NCBI GenBank assembly: GCA_963855995.1
Contig: OY979721.1
Coordinates: 186,001-250,000, forward strand
Source: Muricea muricata
Lineage: Eukaryota; Cnidaria; Anthozoa; Malacalcyonacea; Plexauridae
Length of the DNA: 64,000 nucleotides
Reading direction: 5' to 3'
Shown: piece after piece, positions 49,940 through 61,000 of the stretch
Numbering within the stretch: the first letter of the stretch is position 1
How the letters are laid out: the number at the start of each line of letters is the position of its first letter
Made by a program: the position numbers and the translations under genes
Notes under the pieces: model-generated
Seen by the model: the letters and a program-made list of their open reading frames with translations, nothing else
Told to the model about the DNA's origin: nothing
The model's database searches: none

Positions 49940-50333
49940 TTTTATTATTTTTTGAAAATATTTTAAACTCAGTTTAAATGCTTGCTTTGTAAGTAAGAAG
50001 ACACTAAAAGTCGCATAAATTATAGCGTGACGTCATATCTTGCTTCAACATGCGACGAAATGACTCATAATGTTGTATATTTATTTTCAACCCCAAATTT
50101 GGGCAACTACCAAGCAGATATGACGATTTCACCTTTAGCTCTTAACCAATCAAAACTCCTAAAATATTTTCAATAAATAATAATATTTCTTACTGCTATT
50201 ACCATCAACACCACTGTAAAACACCCACTATCAATTACTGTCAATCAAGACCATTATCTCAAATCAGAAAGCATATATATCTATTAAGTTATAGAATTCA
50301 AGTTCTAACTCTGCAGTTAATTAATTTTCTTAC
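49940..50333. other. Gene-free gap
   Basis: Nothing recognised. The following exons of LCMT1, expected here, are absent. Confidence 0.4.
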
Positions 50334-50953
50334 CTTATAACCATACATTTTCTGCTAGTGACAGCTCCAAAATCAACTTCATAAAACATCTTTGGAGAGT
50401 GACAATCTTCCTCAAAACATCAAATAGTAATCAATCAATTAATAGATTAAAGAGCTGAGGACATATTTTGATCGAGTGAGGCCTGGCTGTGGAAACTAAT
50501 ACCTTCAGTTGCCAATAACGAGTATCAAAGCCAGATCCAAGGTTTATGACTTGACAATTGTTGTCGGTGAACTCAAGAAACTGCAGTGAGATAGTTTCCA
50601 TTCCTTTCACATGAGAATAATAACCTGAGGAAAATTAAGATGACAAATCTGAATCACACATCAACAAACTGCTTCATGGAATATACAAATTAGAACTATA
50701 TAGTTCTTAGAACTAAGTTCAAGATAGAAAATCAATAAGACGAATTGCTTGTCCTCTTGGTGCCTGTGCAATCTATCTTGTTTCAAAATATTGAAATATT
50801 TCTATCCAGAACAGACAATTCTATCAGCCAATGATATGATGTATAGTTAGGAATCAAATTACTAACAAACCTCTGTTAATCTCGGGTGCCTTTCTTTCAA
50901 CAGTCTTAACAAAATGTTGGCTGTACGGTAATCTTGTCAATATCCCAACTGAA
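50334..50953 (-). pseudogene. LCMT1: LCMT1 (leucine carboxyl methyltransferase 1), 5' part, damaged
   Basis: Three exons with GT-AG borders and matching phase: 50871-50953 (PYSQHFVKTVERKAPEINRG), 50503-50624 (YYSHVKGMETISLQFLEF, VINLGSGFDTRYWQLK) and 50334-50410 (EDCHSPKMFYEVDFGAVTSRK). LCMT1 methylates the C-terminal leucine of PP2A catalytic subunit. NLGSGFDT is the SAM-binding motif, and the RKAPEINRGYY region is diagnostic. In the first exon the expected GYW.DPY region is replaced by GILTRLPY through a one-base gain followed by a two-base gain that restores frame, destroying a conserved patch. The C-terminal half of the enzyme is absent from the next 600 bp. A partial, probably non-functional copy. 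Confidence 0.8.
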
Positions 50954-51840
50954 CTGAAAATCTGAAAATTATATAGAAAATCTAACCAAGTGGACAATGG
51001 AGATCTTGACTCATTCTGGCAACATGAGGTAGACATTCTCAAAGTCTGTTTTCCTTACAGTTTCCACAAGCAGGGACACAGCTACAGGCTGATAAAAAAA
51101 ATTCTCATAAAGACTAATCACACTCAATGCCCCAAAAAACCCCTGAAATATATATAATTATAAAGTTTTTTTAATATAGAGATTGCTTGGGTACTTATGT
51201 TGTAGAATGAATGAAAAAATCTGAAATTTAAATGCTTACAACCCAGGGGGTGTGTATTCAAACACATTAAAAATGGCTTGTGCACAACATTACTTTTAAG
51301 CATTAAAGTTTTGCACACAAGCCATATTTAACTTCCTGCAAGACTCCAGGTTTTGAAGTTTTAAATTTCTTAATTTTTCTGTTTATTCTACATTATAAGC
51401 ACACAAACACTCCATTTCAATAAAAAAATCGAGGCATTTTGCAAAGAAGAGAGCAATTCCAGATTTGTTCAGGCTTTTTCATTCACCCAGTTGAATGTTA
51501 TTGGCAGAGGGGTGCATATTCATACCATGTTCTGCCCAAACAAATGCCTTTTGAAATCCGCTGTGATTAGAGTTGACTTCAAAAGACATTCGTGAGCTGG
51601 GATGCAAGTGTACACCCCTCCCCAATTAACTCTGTCCTGTCCCCAATACAATTATGCCCGTGTTGCCTGAACAGTTGCCGGAAACTTGTGCCAAGTCTAT
51701 AATGTAACATACATCACATTATGTTGTGAAATAATTTGAAACCTTGCACAAATAACTGAATAAGTCTTCTTCGCAAAAATAGTTTTGCAACTAAAAACAA
51801 ATTTTAATAAGTTTGCGAAGTTTCATCTATGTTCTATGGG
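50954..51840. other. Gene-free stretch with small inverted repeats
   Basis: A hairpin at 51273-51325 pairs ATGGCTTGTGCACAAC with GTTTTGCACACAAGCCAT. A loose inverted repeat with GGGGTG..CA ends covers about 51509-51620. No gene recognised. Confidence 0.45.
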
Positions 51841-51992
51841 CAGTAGCGAAGCCAGCCTGTCAATTTGGTCATGCTATGCAAATTTAAATCATTATCATTA
51901 ATCATTTCTTTAGGAATTAATTCCTTATACGGTTTATAAACACTGAAAAATTTGCATTTGCATGACCAAATGTCAGGCTGGCTTCACCACTG
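51841..51992. mobile_element. hAT-type MITE (152 bp)
   Basis: Ends CAGTAGCGAAGCCAGCCTG and (minus) CAGTGGTGAAGCCAGCCTG, with inverted homology over about 45 bp. It is flanked by 8 bp near-duplications TCTATGGG (51833-51840) and TCTATGGA (51993-52000). The CAGTG-type ends and 8 bp duplication are hAT hallmarks. No coding capacity. Confidence 0.8.
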
Positions 51993-52000
51993 TCTATGGA

Positions 52001-52893
52001 CTATGGGTATCTTGGCTTAGTTTCAGACTTCAGTAGCTACCTTGACATGTCTCAAAACCACTAAACTTAATCCAATTGACTAAATAAGTCATCTCTCGTA
52101 ATAAAGTGGGGCTTGAGCACTGAACACATGTTTTACAAAATACATTTCAAGTAAAACCCAAACCGAAGAACCAGTAACACATGTTCCTGTGTTACCATTA
52201 TTAAATATGCCATAATATTCTCAAAATTTGTCAACTAATTTTGGATACTACCATCTAACAAAATAGTTGAGGATACCTTTTACAAATAGATGCATCGTCA
52301 TTCGTTGCCATAACCGCATCATCGTGCGACTGCATAATATTTTAGTGCAATTTTTTAACTCAAAAGTTCAACACATAATTTCCAAAATTCTCAAATTCAA
52401 TATTTTACGATTTCGCTAATTATTCCACGACACGCATCACGAAATATATCAGCATAATCATCCAGTTGATCTGACCGTGAATAAACGGCCTGGAACTAGC
52501 CACCATTTTGCAATTGCTGTTTTTAATAACTTATATCCTTTATTTTCCTTCATAAAACTTGTTGAAACTTTGTTATTATGTTCAGTAAAGAATATAAAAT
52601 GGATTTCTATTTGACAACTAGTGCCAGTACTTTTCCGTGTTTTCAGATCACCTAGATAAGACGAATTCTCGTTCATAATTAAAAACTTTTGCCCCAAAAT
52701 TTAAAACAAAAGGAACAGTTTAGAAAACACATATTGTATTTCAAATCCCTTTTTTAATACTTAACAATGGATACTATTATAGCAGTTAACTTTATTTATA
52801 TTATTTGAGGGTTATATACTATACCATCTTTTTTACAAAATGATGTAACATACATAATCCAGGTGGATCTAGGAGTAACACTTAGCACTTTTA
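52001..52893. other. Gene-free stretch
   Basis: Nothing recognised beyond AT-rich unique-looking sequence. Confidence 0.4.
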
Positions 52894-53520
52894 GTGCTAA
52901 AAAAAAACAAACTTTGACTCAAAAGTATAAAATAGACATCGCCGAAATTCGAACCCCAAACTGCGGCATGGAAGACATTTACCTTGACCACTACGACACA
53001 GCACAACAATCAACAAACCGTGTTTGAAAACGGTATTTAACATTGTCGCTTAAAAAAGAGAGCATAACCATGGTTAAATGGACCAAGTATTGCTATAAAA
53101 GATGGCTTTGAAAACGGTATTTAACATTGTCGATTAAAAAAGAGAGCATAACCATGGTGAAATGGACCAAGTATTGTTGTAAAAGATGGCTTTGGACATT
53201 TGGCGCCCTGACAGAATTGGACGTTGTTGTCGCCAACATTAACATCCAATTGACTGCCTTCGCCTAATATCCACCACCCCTGGCCCGAATTCGAACTGTT
53301 AGGGGAGGGTGGAAGCGGCCCCCAGACCATGAGTGCTAAAACCCTGGGATTCCAGATTCGAACCCGACCATCGATAGTATAGAATCACCGTTTCTATATA
53401 TGTACGTTAGCCTCTGCTGCTTGCAAAGATTGTGGTGCATTAACACCGCGGAAACGTTACGTACCATGGCGTCACGGTTTTTGCAATACCTGAATTTAAG
53501 AGTCTAGAGGTGCTTAAAAA
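52894..53520. repeat. Single, older arm of the palindromic repeat family
   Basis: This region resembles the left arm of the array units (GGCGCC, GACGTTGTTGTCGCCAACAT, GGAAGCGGCCCCCAGACCAT, ACCATCGATAGTATAGAATC) but is not followed by an inverted arm. Instead it ends in unrelated sequence after GGTGCATTAACACCGCGG. A segment of about 80 bp (GAAAACGGTATTTAACATTG to GATGGCTTTG) is doubled within it. Confidence 0.75.
52933..53001 (-). repeat. tRNA-like segment, decayed copy
   Basis: About 69 bases matching the segment at 53642-53710, with a mutated B box (GGTTCGAATTT). Confidence 0.5.
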
Positions 53521-53641
53521 AATTTTTTTTGCATTAATATTATTGTCAATTAACCCCAAAAATAACCCTAACACTAACCCTGACCCTAATTATAAAGAAA
53601 AAAACTAAAAAAAAAACAACTTTGACTCAAAAGTATAAAAT

Positions 53642-53710
53642 AGACGCCGCCGGGATTCGAACCCCAAACTGCGGCATGGAAGACATTCACCTTGACCACT
53701 ACGACACAGC
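53642..53710 (-). repeat. tRNA-like SINE head attached to the palindromic repeat
   Basis: The minus strand has GTAGTGGTCAAGG (A-box-like), a loop CTTCCAT that could read anticodon TCC, and a perfect B box GGTTCGAATCC (53653-53663), followed by TATTTTA. The acceptor halves do not pair, so it is not a functional tRNA. The same segment precedes the arm copy at 52.9 kb, which suggests that an element with a tRNA-like head was the ancestor of the palindromic unit. Confidence 0.55.
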
Positions 53711-54151
53711 ACAACAATCAACAAACCGTGTTTGAAAACGGTATTTAACATTGTCGCTTAAAAAAGAGAGCATAACCATGGTGAAATGGACCAAGTATTG
53801 CTATAAAAGATGGCTTTGAAAACGGTATTTAACATTGTCGCTTAAAAAAGAGAGCATAACCATGGTGAAATGGACCAAGTATTGTTATAAAAGATGGCTT
53901 TGGACATTTGGCGCCCTGACAGAATTGGACGTTGTTGTCGCCAACATTAACATCCAATTGACTGCCTTCGCCTAATATCCACCATCCCTAGCCCGAATTC
54001 GAACTGTTAGGGGAGGGTAGAAGCGGCCCCCAGACCATGAGTGCTATAACCCTGGAATTCTAGATTCGAATCCGACCATCGACAGTATAGAATCACCGTT
54101 CGTATTGATATACGTTAGGCTCCGCTGTTGCAAGGATTGTGGTTGCATTAA

Positions 54152-54189
54152 CACCACGGAAAAACGTCTGCGCATGCGCGTGATTGCTC
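54152..54189. other. Palindrome loop with GCGCATGCGC
   Basis: The 38 bp between the arms holds TGCGCATGCGCG, itself a perfect palindrome and a match to the NRF1 consensus. It lies close to the exact centre of the large palindrome and is conserved in every unit (for example 55668-55677, 57185-57194, 58683-58692). Confidence 0.8.
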
Positions 54190-54771
54190 TTAATGCAACC
54201 ACAATCCTTGCAACAGCGGAGCCTAACGTATATCAATACGAACGGTGATTCTATACTGTCGATGGTCGGACTCGAATCTAGAATTCCAGGGTTTTAGCAC
54301 TCATGGTCTGGGGGCCGCTTCTACCCTCCCCTAATAGTTCGAATTCGAGCCAGAGATGGTGGACATTAGGCGAAGGCAGTCAATTGGCCGTTAATGTTGG
54401 CGACAACAACGTCCAATTCTCTCAAGGCGCCAAATGTCCAAAGCCATCTTTTATTACAATACTCTGCCCATTTCACCATCGTTTTCTCTCTTTTTTACCA
54501 TCCTAAGGCTAATGCTTCAAAGGTAGCAGAATTCCTCACTCCTTTTGAAATCTGCTAACGTAAATTGATTACGCTAGCATGTAATCTCGCATGGTACTTC
54601 TCGAAAACCCTAACTAAGTGGTATAGCATTTTTTTTCCAATACTTTATGATGACAATTTTTGTAAAAATTTGTACCTCGTTCAATTAAAAACGGGTAAAT
54701 AATTTAAACCACATTCGACAACGCAGCTGAACGATAATTCTCTTGCTCTGAATTATTTTCGTTTTGGCTAT
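54190..54771 (+). repeat. Right arm of the first palindromic unit
   Basis: It starts TTAATGCAACCACAATCC, the exact inverse of the left-arm end GGTTGCATTAA (54141-54151). It runs through TCGAATCTAGAATTCCAGGG, the GGCCGCTTCTACCCTCCCC region, GCTAATGCTTCAAAGG and AACGCAGCTGAACGATAATT to TTTTCGTTTTGGCTAT. The same sequence opens the next left arm in reverse at 55053. Confidence 0.85.
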
Positions 54772-55052
54772 TGGGAAGTAACTAACGTCTCACTTTCATC
54801 TAGTTCATTTTCCAGTATTGTCTTTCTTTCAATTGCCTAAAAAAATGATAAATACCTGTCAAAGTTCAAATTCACGATCAACTCCACAGGAAACATACAA
54901 ATAAATTTAAACCATGTAGCAAATACCTAATTCAGTCGTTGTTCAATGTGTTCTAGTGATCTTTTGCAAAGTTTCAAGTGATTTCAAGTGATTGCCACTA
55001 AGTTTAAATTGTCTTAGCGGGGTTTTCTCTAGCTTAATATTAATTCTTAAAC
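54772..55052. repeat. Spacer between palindromic units
   Basis: About 281 bp without an inverted partner, beginning TGGGAAGTAACTAACGTCTC and containing a short direct repeat (TTTCAAGTGATTTCAAGTGA). It is present between all full units at high identity, so unit and spacer amplified together. Confidence 0.8.
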
Positions 55053-58000
55053 ATAGCCAAAACGAAAATAATTCAGAGCAAGAGAATTATCGTTCAGCTG
55101 CGTTGTCGAATGTGGTTTAAATTATTTACCCGTTTTTAATTGAATGAGGTACAAATTTTTACAAAAAATGCCATAATAAAATATTGGAAAAAAATACGTT
55201 ATACCACTTATATTAGGATTTTTGAGAAGTACCATATGAGATTACATGCTAGCGTAATCAATTTACATTAGCAGAGTCAGGAATTCTGCTTCGAAGGATT
55301 AGCCTTAGGATGGTAAAAAAGAGAGCGTAACGATGGCGAAACGGACTAAGTATTTTCATAAAAGATGGCTTTGGACATTTGAAATGGACCAAGTATTGTT
55401 ATAAAAGGTGGCTTTGGACAGAATTGGACGTTGCTTTCGCCAACATTAACATCCAATTGACTGCCAATTGCCTGTTCACCACCTCTGGCTCGAATTCGGA
55501 CTATTAGGGGAGGGTAGAAGCGGCCCCCAGACCATGAGTCCTAAAACCCTGGAATTCTAGATTCGAATCCGACCATCGACAGTATGGAATCACCGTTCGT
55601 ATTGATATACGTTAGGCTCCGCTGTTGCAAGGATTGTGGTTGCATTAACACCACGGAAAAACGTCTGCGCATGCGCGTGATTGCTCTTAATGCAACCACA
55701 ATCCTTGCAACAGCGGAGCCTAACGTATATCAATACGAACGGTGATTCTATACTGTCGATGGTCGGACTCGAATCTAGAATTCCAGGGTTTTAGCACTTA
55801 TGGTCTGGGGGCCGCTTTTACCCCCCCCCCTAATAGTTCGAATTCGAGCCAGAGATGGTGGACATTAGGCGAAGGCAGTCAATTGGCCGTTAATGTTGGC
55901 GACAACAACGTCCAATTCTCTCAAGGCGCCATATGTCCAAAGCCATCTTTTATTACAATACTCTGCCCATTTCACCATCGTTTTCTCTCTTTTTTACCAT
56001 CCTAAGGCTAATCCTTCAAAGGTAAATTATGGTTTGGTTGATTACGCTAGCATGTAATCTCGCATGGTACTTCTCGAAAAGGTTGATTACGCTAGCATGT
56101 AATCTCGCATGGTACTTCTCGAAAACCCTAACTAAGTGGTATAGCATTTTTTTTCCAATACTTTATTATGACAATTTTTGTAAAAATTTGTACCTCGTTC
56201 AATTAAAAACGGGTAAATAATTTAAACCACATTCGACAACGCAGCTGAACGATAATTCTCTTGCTCTGAATTATTTTCGTTTTGGCTATTGGGAAGTAAC
56301 TAACGTCTCGTTTTCATCTAGTTCATTTTCCAGTATTGTCTTTCTTTCAATTGCCTAAAAAAATGATAAATACCTGTCAAAGTTCAAATTCACGATCAAC
56401 TCCACAGGAAACATACAAATAAATTTAAACCATGTAGCAAATACCTAATTCAGTCGTTGTTCAATGTGTTCTAGTGATCTTTTGCAAAGTTTCAAGTGAT
56501 TTCAAGTGATTGCCACTAAGTTTAAATTGTCTTAGCGGGGTTTTCTCTAGCCTAATATTAATTCTTAAACATAGCCAAAACGAAAATAATTCAGAGCCAG
56601 AGAATTATCGTTCAGCTGCGTTGTCGAATGTGGTTTAAATTATTTACCCGTTTTTAATTGAATGAGGTACAAATTTTTACAAAAAATGCCATAATAAAAT
56701 ATTGGAAAAAAATACGTTATACCACTTATATTAGGATTTTTGAGAAGTACCATATGAGATTACATGCTAGCATAATCAATTTACATTAGCAGAGTCAGGA
56801 ATTCTGCTTCGAAGGATTAGCCTTAGGATGGTAAAAAAGAGAGCGTAACGATGGCGAAACGGACTAAGTATTTTCATAAAAGATGGCTTTGGACATTTGA
56901 AATGGACCAAGTATTGTTATAAAAGGTGGCTTTGGACAGAATTGGACGTTGCTTTCGCCAACATTAACATCCAATTGACTGCCAATTGCCTGTTCACCAC
57001 CTCTGGCTCGAATTCGGACTATTAGGGGAGGGTAGAAGCGGCCCCCAGACCATGAGTGCTAAAACCCTGGAATTCTAGATTCGAATCCGACCATCGACAG
57101 TATAGAATCACCGTTCGTATTGATATACGTTAGGCTCCGCTGTTGCAAGGATTGTGGTTGCATTAACACCACGGAAACACGTCTGCGCATGCGCGTGATT
57201 GCTGTTAATGCAACCACAATCCTTGCAACAGCGGAGCCTAACGTATATCAACACGAACGGTGATTTTATACTGTCGATGGTCGGATTCGAATCTAGAATT
57301 CCAGGGTTTTAGCACTTATGGTCTGGGGGCCGCTTCTACCCTCCCCTAATAGTTCGAATTCGAGCCAGAGATGGTGGATATTAGGCGAAGGCAGTCAATT
57401 GGCCGTTAATGTTGGCGACAACAACGTCCAATTCTCTCAAGGCGCCAAATGTCCAAAGCCATCTTTTATTACAATACTCTGCCCATTTCACCATCGTTTT
57501 CTCTCTTTTTTACCATCCTAAGGCTAATCCTTCAAAGGTAGCAGAATTCCTTCCCTCCTTTTGAAATCTGCCAACGTAAATTGATTACGCTAGCATGTAA
57601 TCTTGCATGGTACTTCTCGAAAACCCTAACTAAGTGGTATAGCATTTTTTTTCCAATACTTTATTATGACAATTTTTGTAAAAATTTGTACCTCGTTCAA
57701 TTAAAAACGGGTAAATAATTTAAACCACATTCGACAACGCAGCTGAACGATAATTCTCTTGCTCTGAATTATTTTCGTTTTGGCTATTGGGAAGTAACTA
57801 ACGTCTCGCTTTCAACTAGTTCATTTTCCAGTATTGTCTTTCTTTCAATTGCCTAAAAAAATGATAAATACCTGTCAAAGTTCAAATTCACGATCAACTC
57901 CACAGGAAACATACAAATAAATTTAAACCATGTAGCAAAAACCTAATTCAGTCGTTGTTCAATGTGTTCTAGTGATCTTTTGCAAAGTTTCAAGTGATTT

Positions 58001-61000
58001 CAAGTGATTGCCACTAAGTTTAAATTGTCTTAGCGGGGTTTTCTCTAGCTTAATATTAATTCTTAAACATAGCCAAAACGAAAATAATTCAGAGCCAGAG
58101 AATTATCGTTCAGCTGCGTTGTCGAATGTGGTTTAAATTATTTACCCGTTTTTAATTGAATGAGGTACAAATTATTACAAAAAATGCCATAATAAAATAT
58201 TGGAAAAAAATACGTTATACCACTTATATTAGGATTTTTGAGAAGTACCATATGAGATTACATGCTAGCGTAATCAATTTACATTAGCAGAGTCAGGAAT
58301 TCTGCTTCGAAGGATTAGCCTTAGGATGGTAAAAAAGAGAGCGTAACGATGGCGAAACGGACTAAGTATTTTCATAAAAGATGGCTTTGGACATTTGAAA
58401 TGGACCAAGTATTGTTATAAAAGGTGGCTTTGGACAGAATTGGACGTTGTTTTCGCCAACATTAACATCCAATTGACTGCCAATTGCCTGTTCACCACCT
58501 CTGGCTCGAATTCGAACTATTAGGGGAGGGTGGAAGCGGCCCCCAGACCATGAGTGCTAAAACCCTGGAATTCTAGATTCGAATCCGACCATCGACAGTA
58601 TAGAATCACCGTTCGTATTGATATACGTTAGGCTCCGCTGTTGCAAGGATTGTGGTTGCATTAACACCACGGAAAAACGTCTGCGCATGCGCGTGATTGC
58701 TGTTAATGCAACCACAATCCTTGCAACAGCGGAGCCTAACGTATATCAATACGAACGGTGATTCTATACTGTCGATGGTCGGATTCGAATCTAGAATTCC
58801 AGGGTTTTAGCACTTATGGTCTGGGGGCCGCTTCTACCCTCCCCTAATAGTTCGAATTCGAGCCAGAGATGGTGGATATTAGGCGAAGGCAGTCAATTGG
58901 CCGTTAATGTTGGCGACAACAACGTCCAATTCTCTCAAGGCGCCAAATGTCCAAAGCCATCTTTTATTACAATACTCTGCCCATTTCACCATCGTTTTCT
59001 CTCTTTTTTACCATCCTAAGGCTAATCCTTCAAAGGTAAATTATGGTTTGGTTGATTACGCTAGCATGTAATCTCGCATGGTACTTCTCGAAAAGGTTGA
59101 TTACGCTAGCATGTAATCTCGCATGGTACTTCTCGAAAACCCTAACTAAGTGGTATAGCATATTTTTTTCCAATACTTTATTATGACAATTTTTGTAAAA
59201 ATTTGTACCTCGTTCAATTAAAAACGGGTAAATAATTTAAACCACATTCGACAACGCAGCTGAACGATAATTCTCTTGCTCTGAATTATTTTCGTTTTGG
59301 CTATTGGGAAGTAACTAACGTCTCGTTTTCATCTAGTTCATTTTCCAGTATTGTCTTTCTTTCAATTGCCTAAAAAAATGATAAATACCTGTCAAAGTTC
59401 AAATTCACGATCAACTCCACAGGAAACATACAAATAAATTTAAACCATGTAGCAAATACCTAATTCAGTCGTTGTTCAATGTGTTCTAGTGATCTTTTGC
59501 AAAGTTTCAAGTGATTTCAAGTGATTGCCACTAAGTTTAAATTGTCTTAGCGGGGTTTTCTCTAGCCTAATATTAATTCTTAAACATAGCCAAAACGAAA
59601 ATAATTCAGAGCCAGAGAATTATCGTTCAGCTGCGTTGTCGAATGTGGTTTAAATTATTTACCCGTTTTTAATTGAATGAGGTACAAATTTTTACAAAAA
59701 ATGCCATAATAAAATATTGGAAAAAATTACGTTATACCACTTATATTAGGATTTTTGAGAAGTACCATATGAGATTACATGCTAGCGTAATCAATTTACA
59801 TTAGCAGAGTCAGGAATTCTGCTTCGAAGGATTAGCCTTAGGATGGTAAAAAAGAGAGCGTAACGATGGCGAAACGGACTAAGTATTTTCATAAAAGATG
59901 GCTTTGGACATTTGAAATGGACCAAGTATTGTTATAAAAGGTGGCTTTGGACAGAATTGGACGTTGTTTTCGCCAACATTAACATCCAATTAACTGCCAA
60001 TTGCCTGTTCACCACCTCTGGCTCGAATTCGAACTATTAGGGGAGGGTAGAAGCGGCCCCCAGACCATGAGTGCTAAAACCCTGGAATTCTAGATTCGAA
60101 TCCGACCATCGACAGTATAGAATCACCGTTCGTATTGATATACGTTAGGCTCCGCTGTTGCAAGGATTGTGGTTGCATTAACACCACGGAAAAACGTCTG
60201 CGCATGCGCGTGATTGCTGTTAATGCAACCACAATCCTTGCAACAGCGGAGCCTAACGTATATCAATACGAACGGTGATTCTATACTGTCGATGGTCGGA
60301 TTCGAATCTAGAATTCCAGGGTTTTAGCACTTATGGTCTGGGGGCCGCTTCTACCCTCCCCTAATAGTTCGAATTCGAGCCAGAGATGGTGGATATTAGG
60401 CGAAGGCAGTCAATTGGCCGTTAATGTTGGCGACAACAACGTCCAATTCTCTCAAGGCGCCAAATGTCCAAAGCCATCTTTTATTACAATACTCTGCCCA
60501 TTTCACCATCGTTTTCTCTCTTTTTTACCATCCTAAGGCTAATCCTTCAAAGGTAGCAGAATTCCTCACTCCTTTTGAAATCTGCTAACGTAAATTGATT
60601 ACGCTAGCATGTAATCTCGCATGGTACTTCTCGAAAACCCTAACTAAGTGGTATAGCATATTTTTTTCCAATACTTTATTATGACAATTTTTGTAAAAAT
60701 TTGTACCTCGTTCAATTAAAAACGGGTAAATAATTTAAACCACATTCGACAACGCAGCTGAACGATAATTCTCTTGCTCTGAATTATTTTCGTTTTGGCT
60801 ATTGGGAAGTAACTAACGTCTCGTTTTCATCTAGTTCATTTTCCAGTATTGTCTTTCTTTCAATTGCCTAAAAAAATGATAAATACCTGTCAAAGTTCAA
60901 ATTCACGATCAACTCCACAGGAAACATACAAATAAATTTAAACCATGTAGCAAATACCTAATTCAGTCGTTGTTCAATGTGTTCTAGTGATCTTTTGCAA

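Noticed and set aside
51100..51119. 18-base match (ATTCTCATAAAGACTAAT) to the end of the AMDHD1 remnant at about 48574
   Set aside because: Too short and AT-rich to show a duplication; no homology on either side.
54060..54270. tRNA genes in the palindrome arms (GATTCGAATCC near 54065 and its inverse)
   Set aside because: The word resembles a B box, but no A box at the right distance and no cloverleaf were found.
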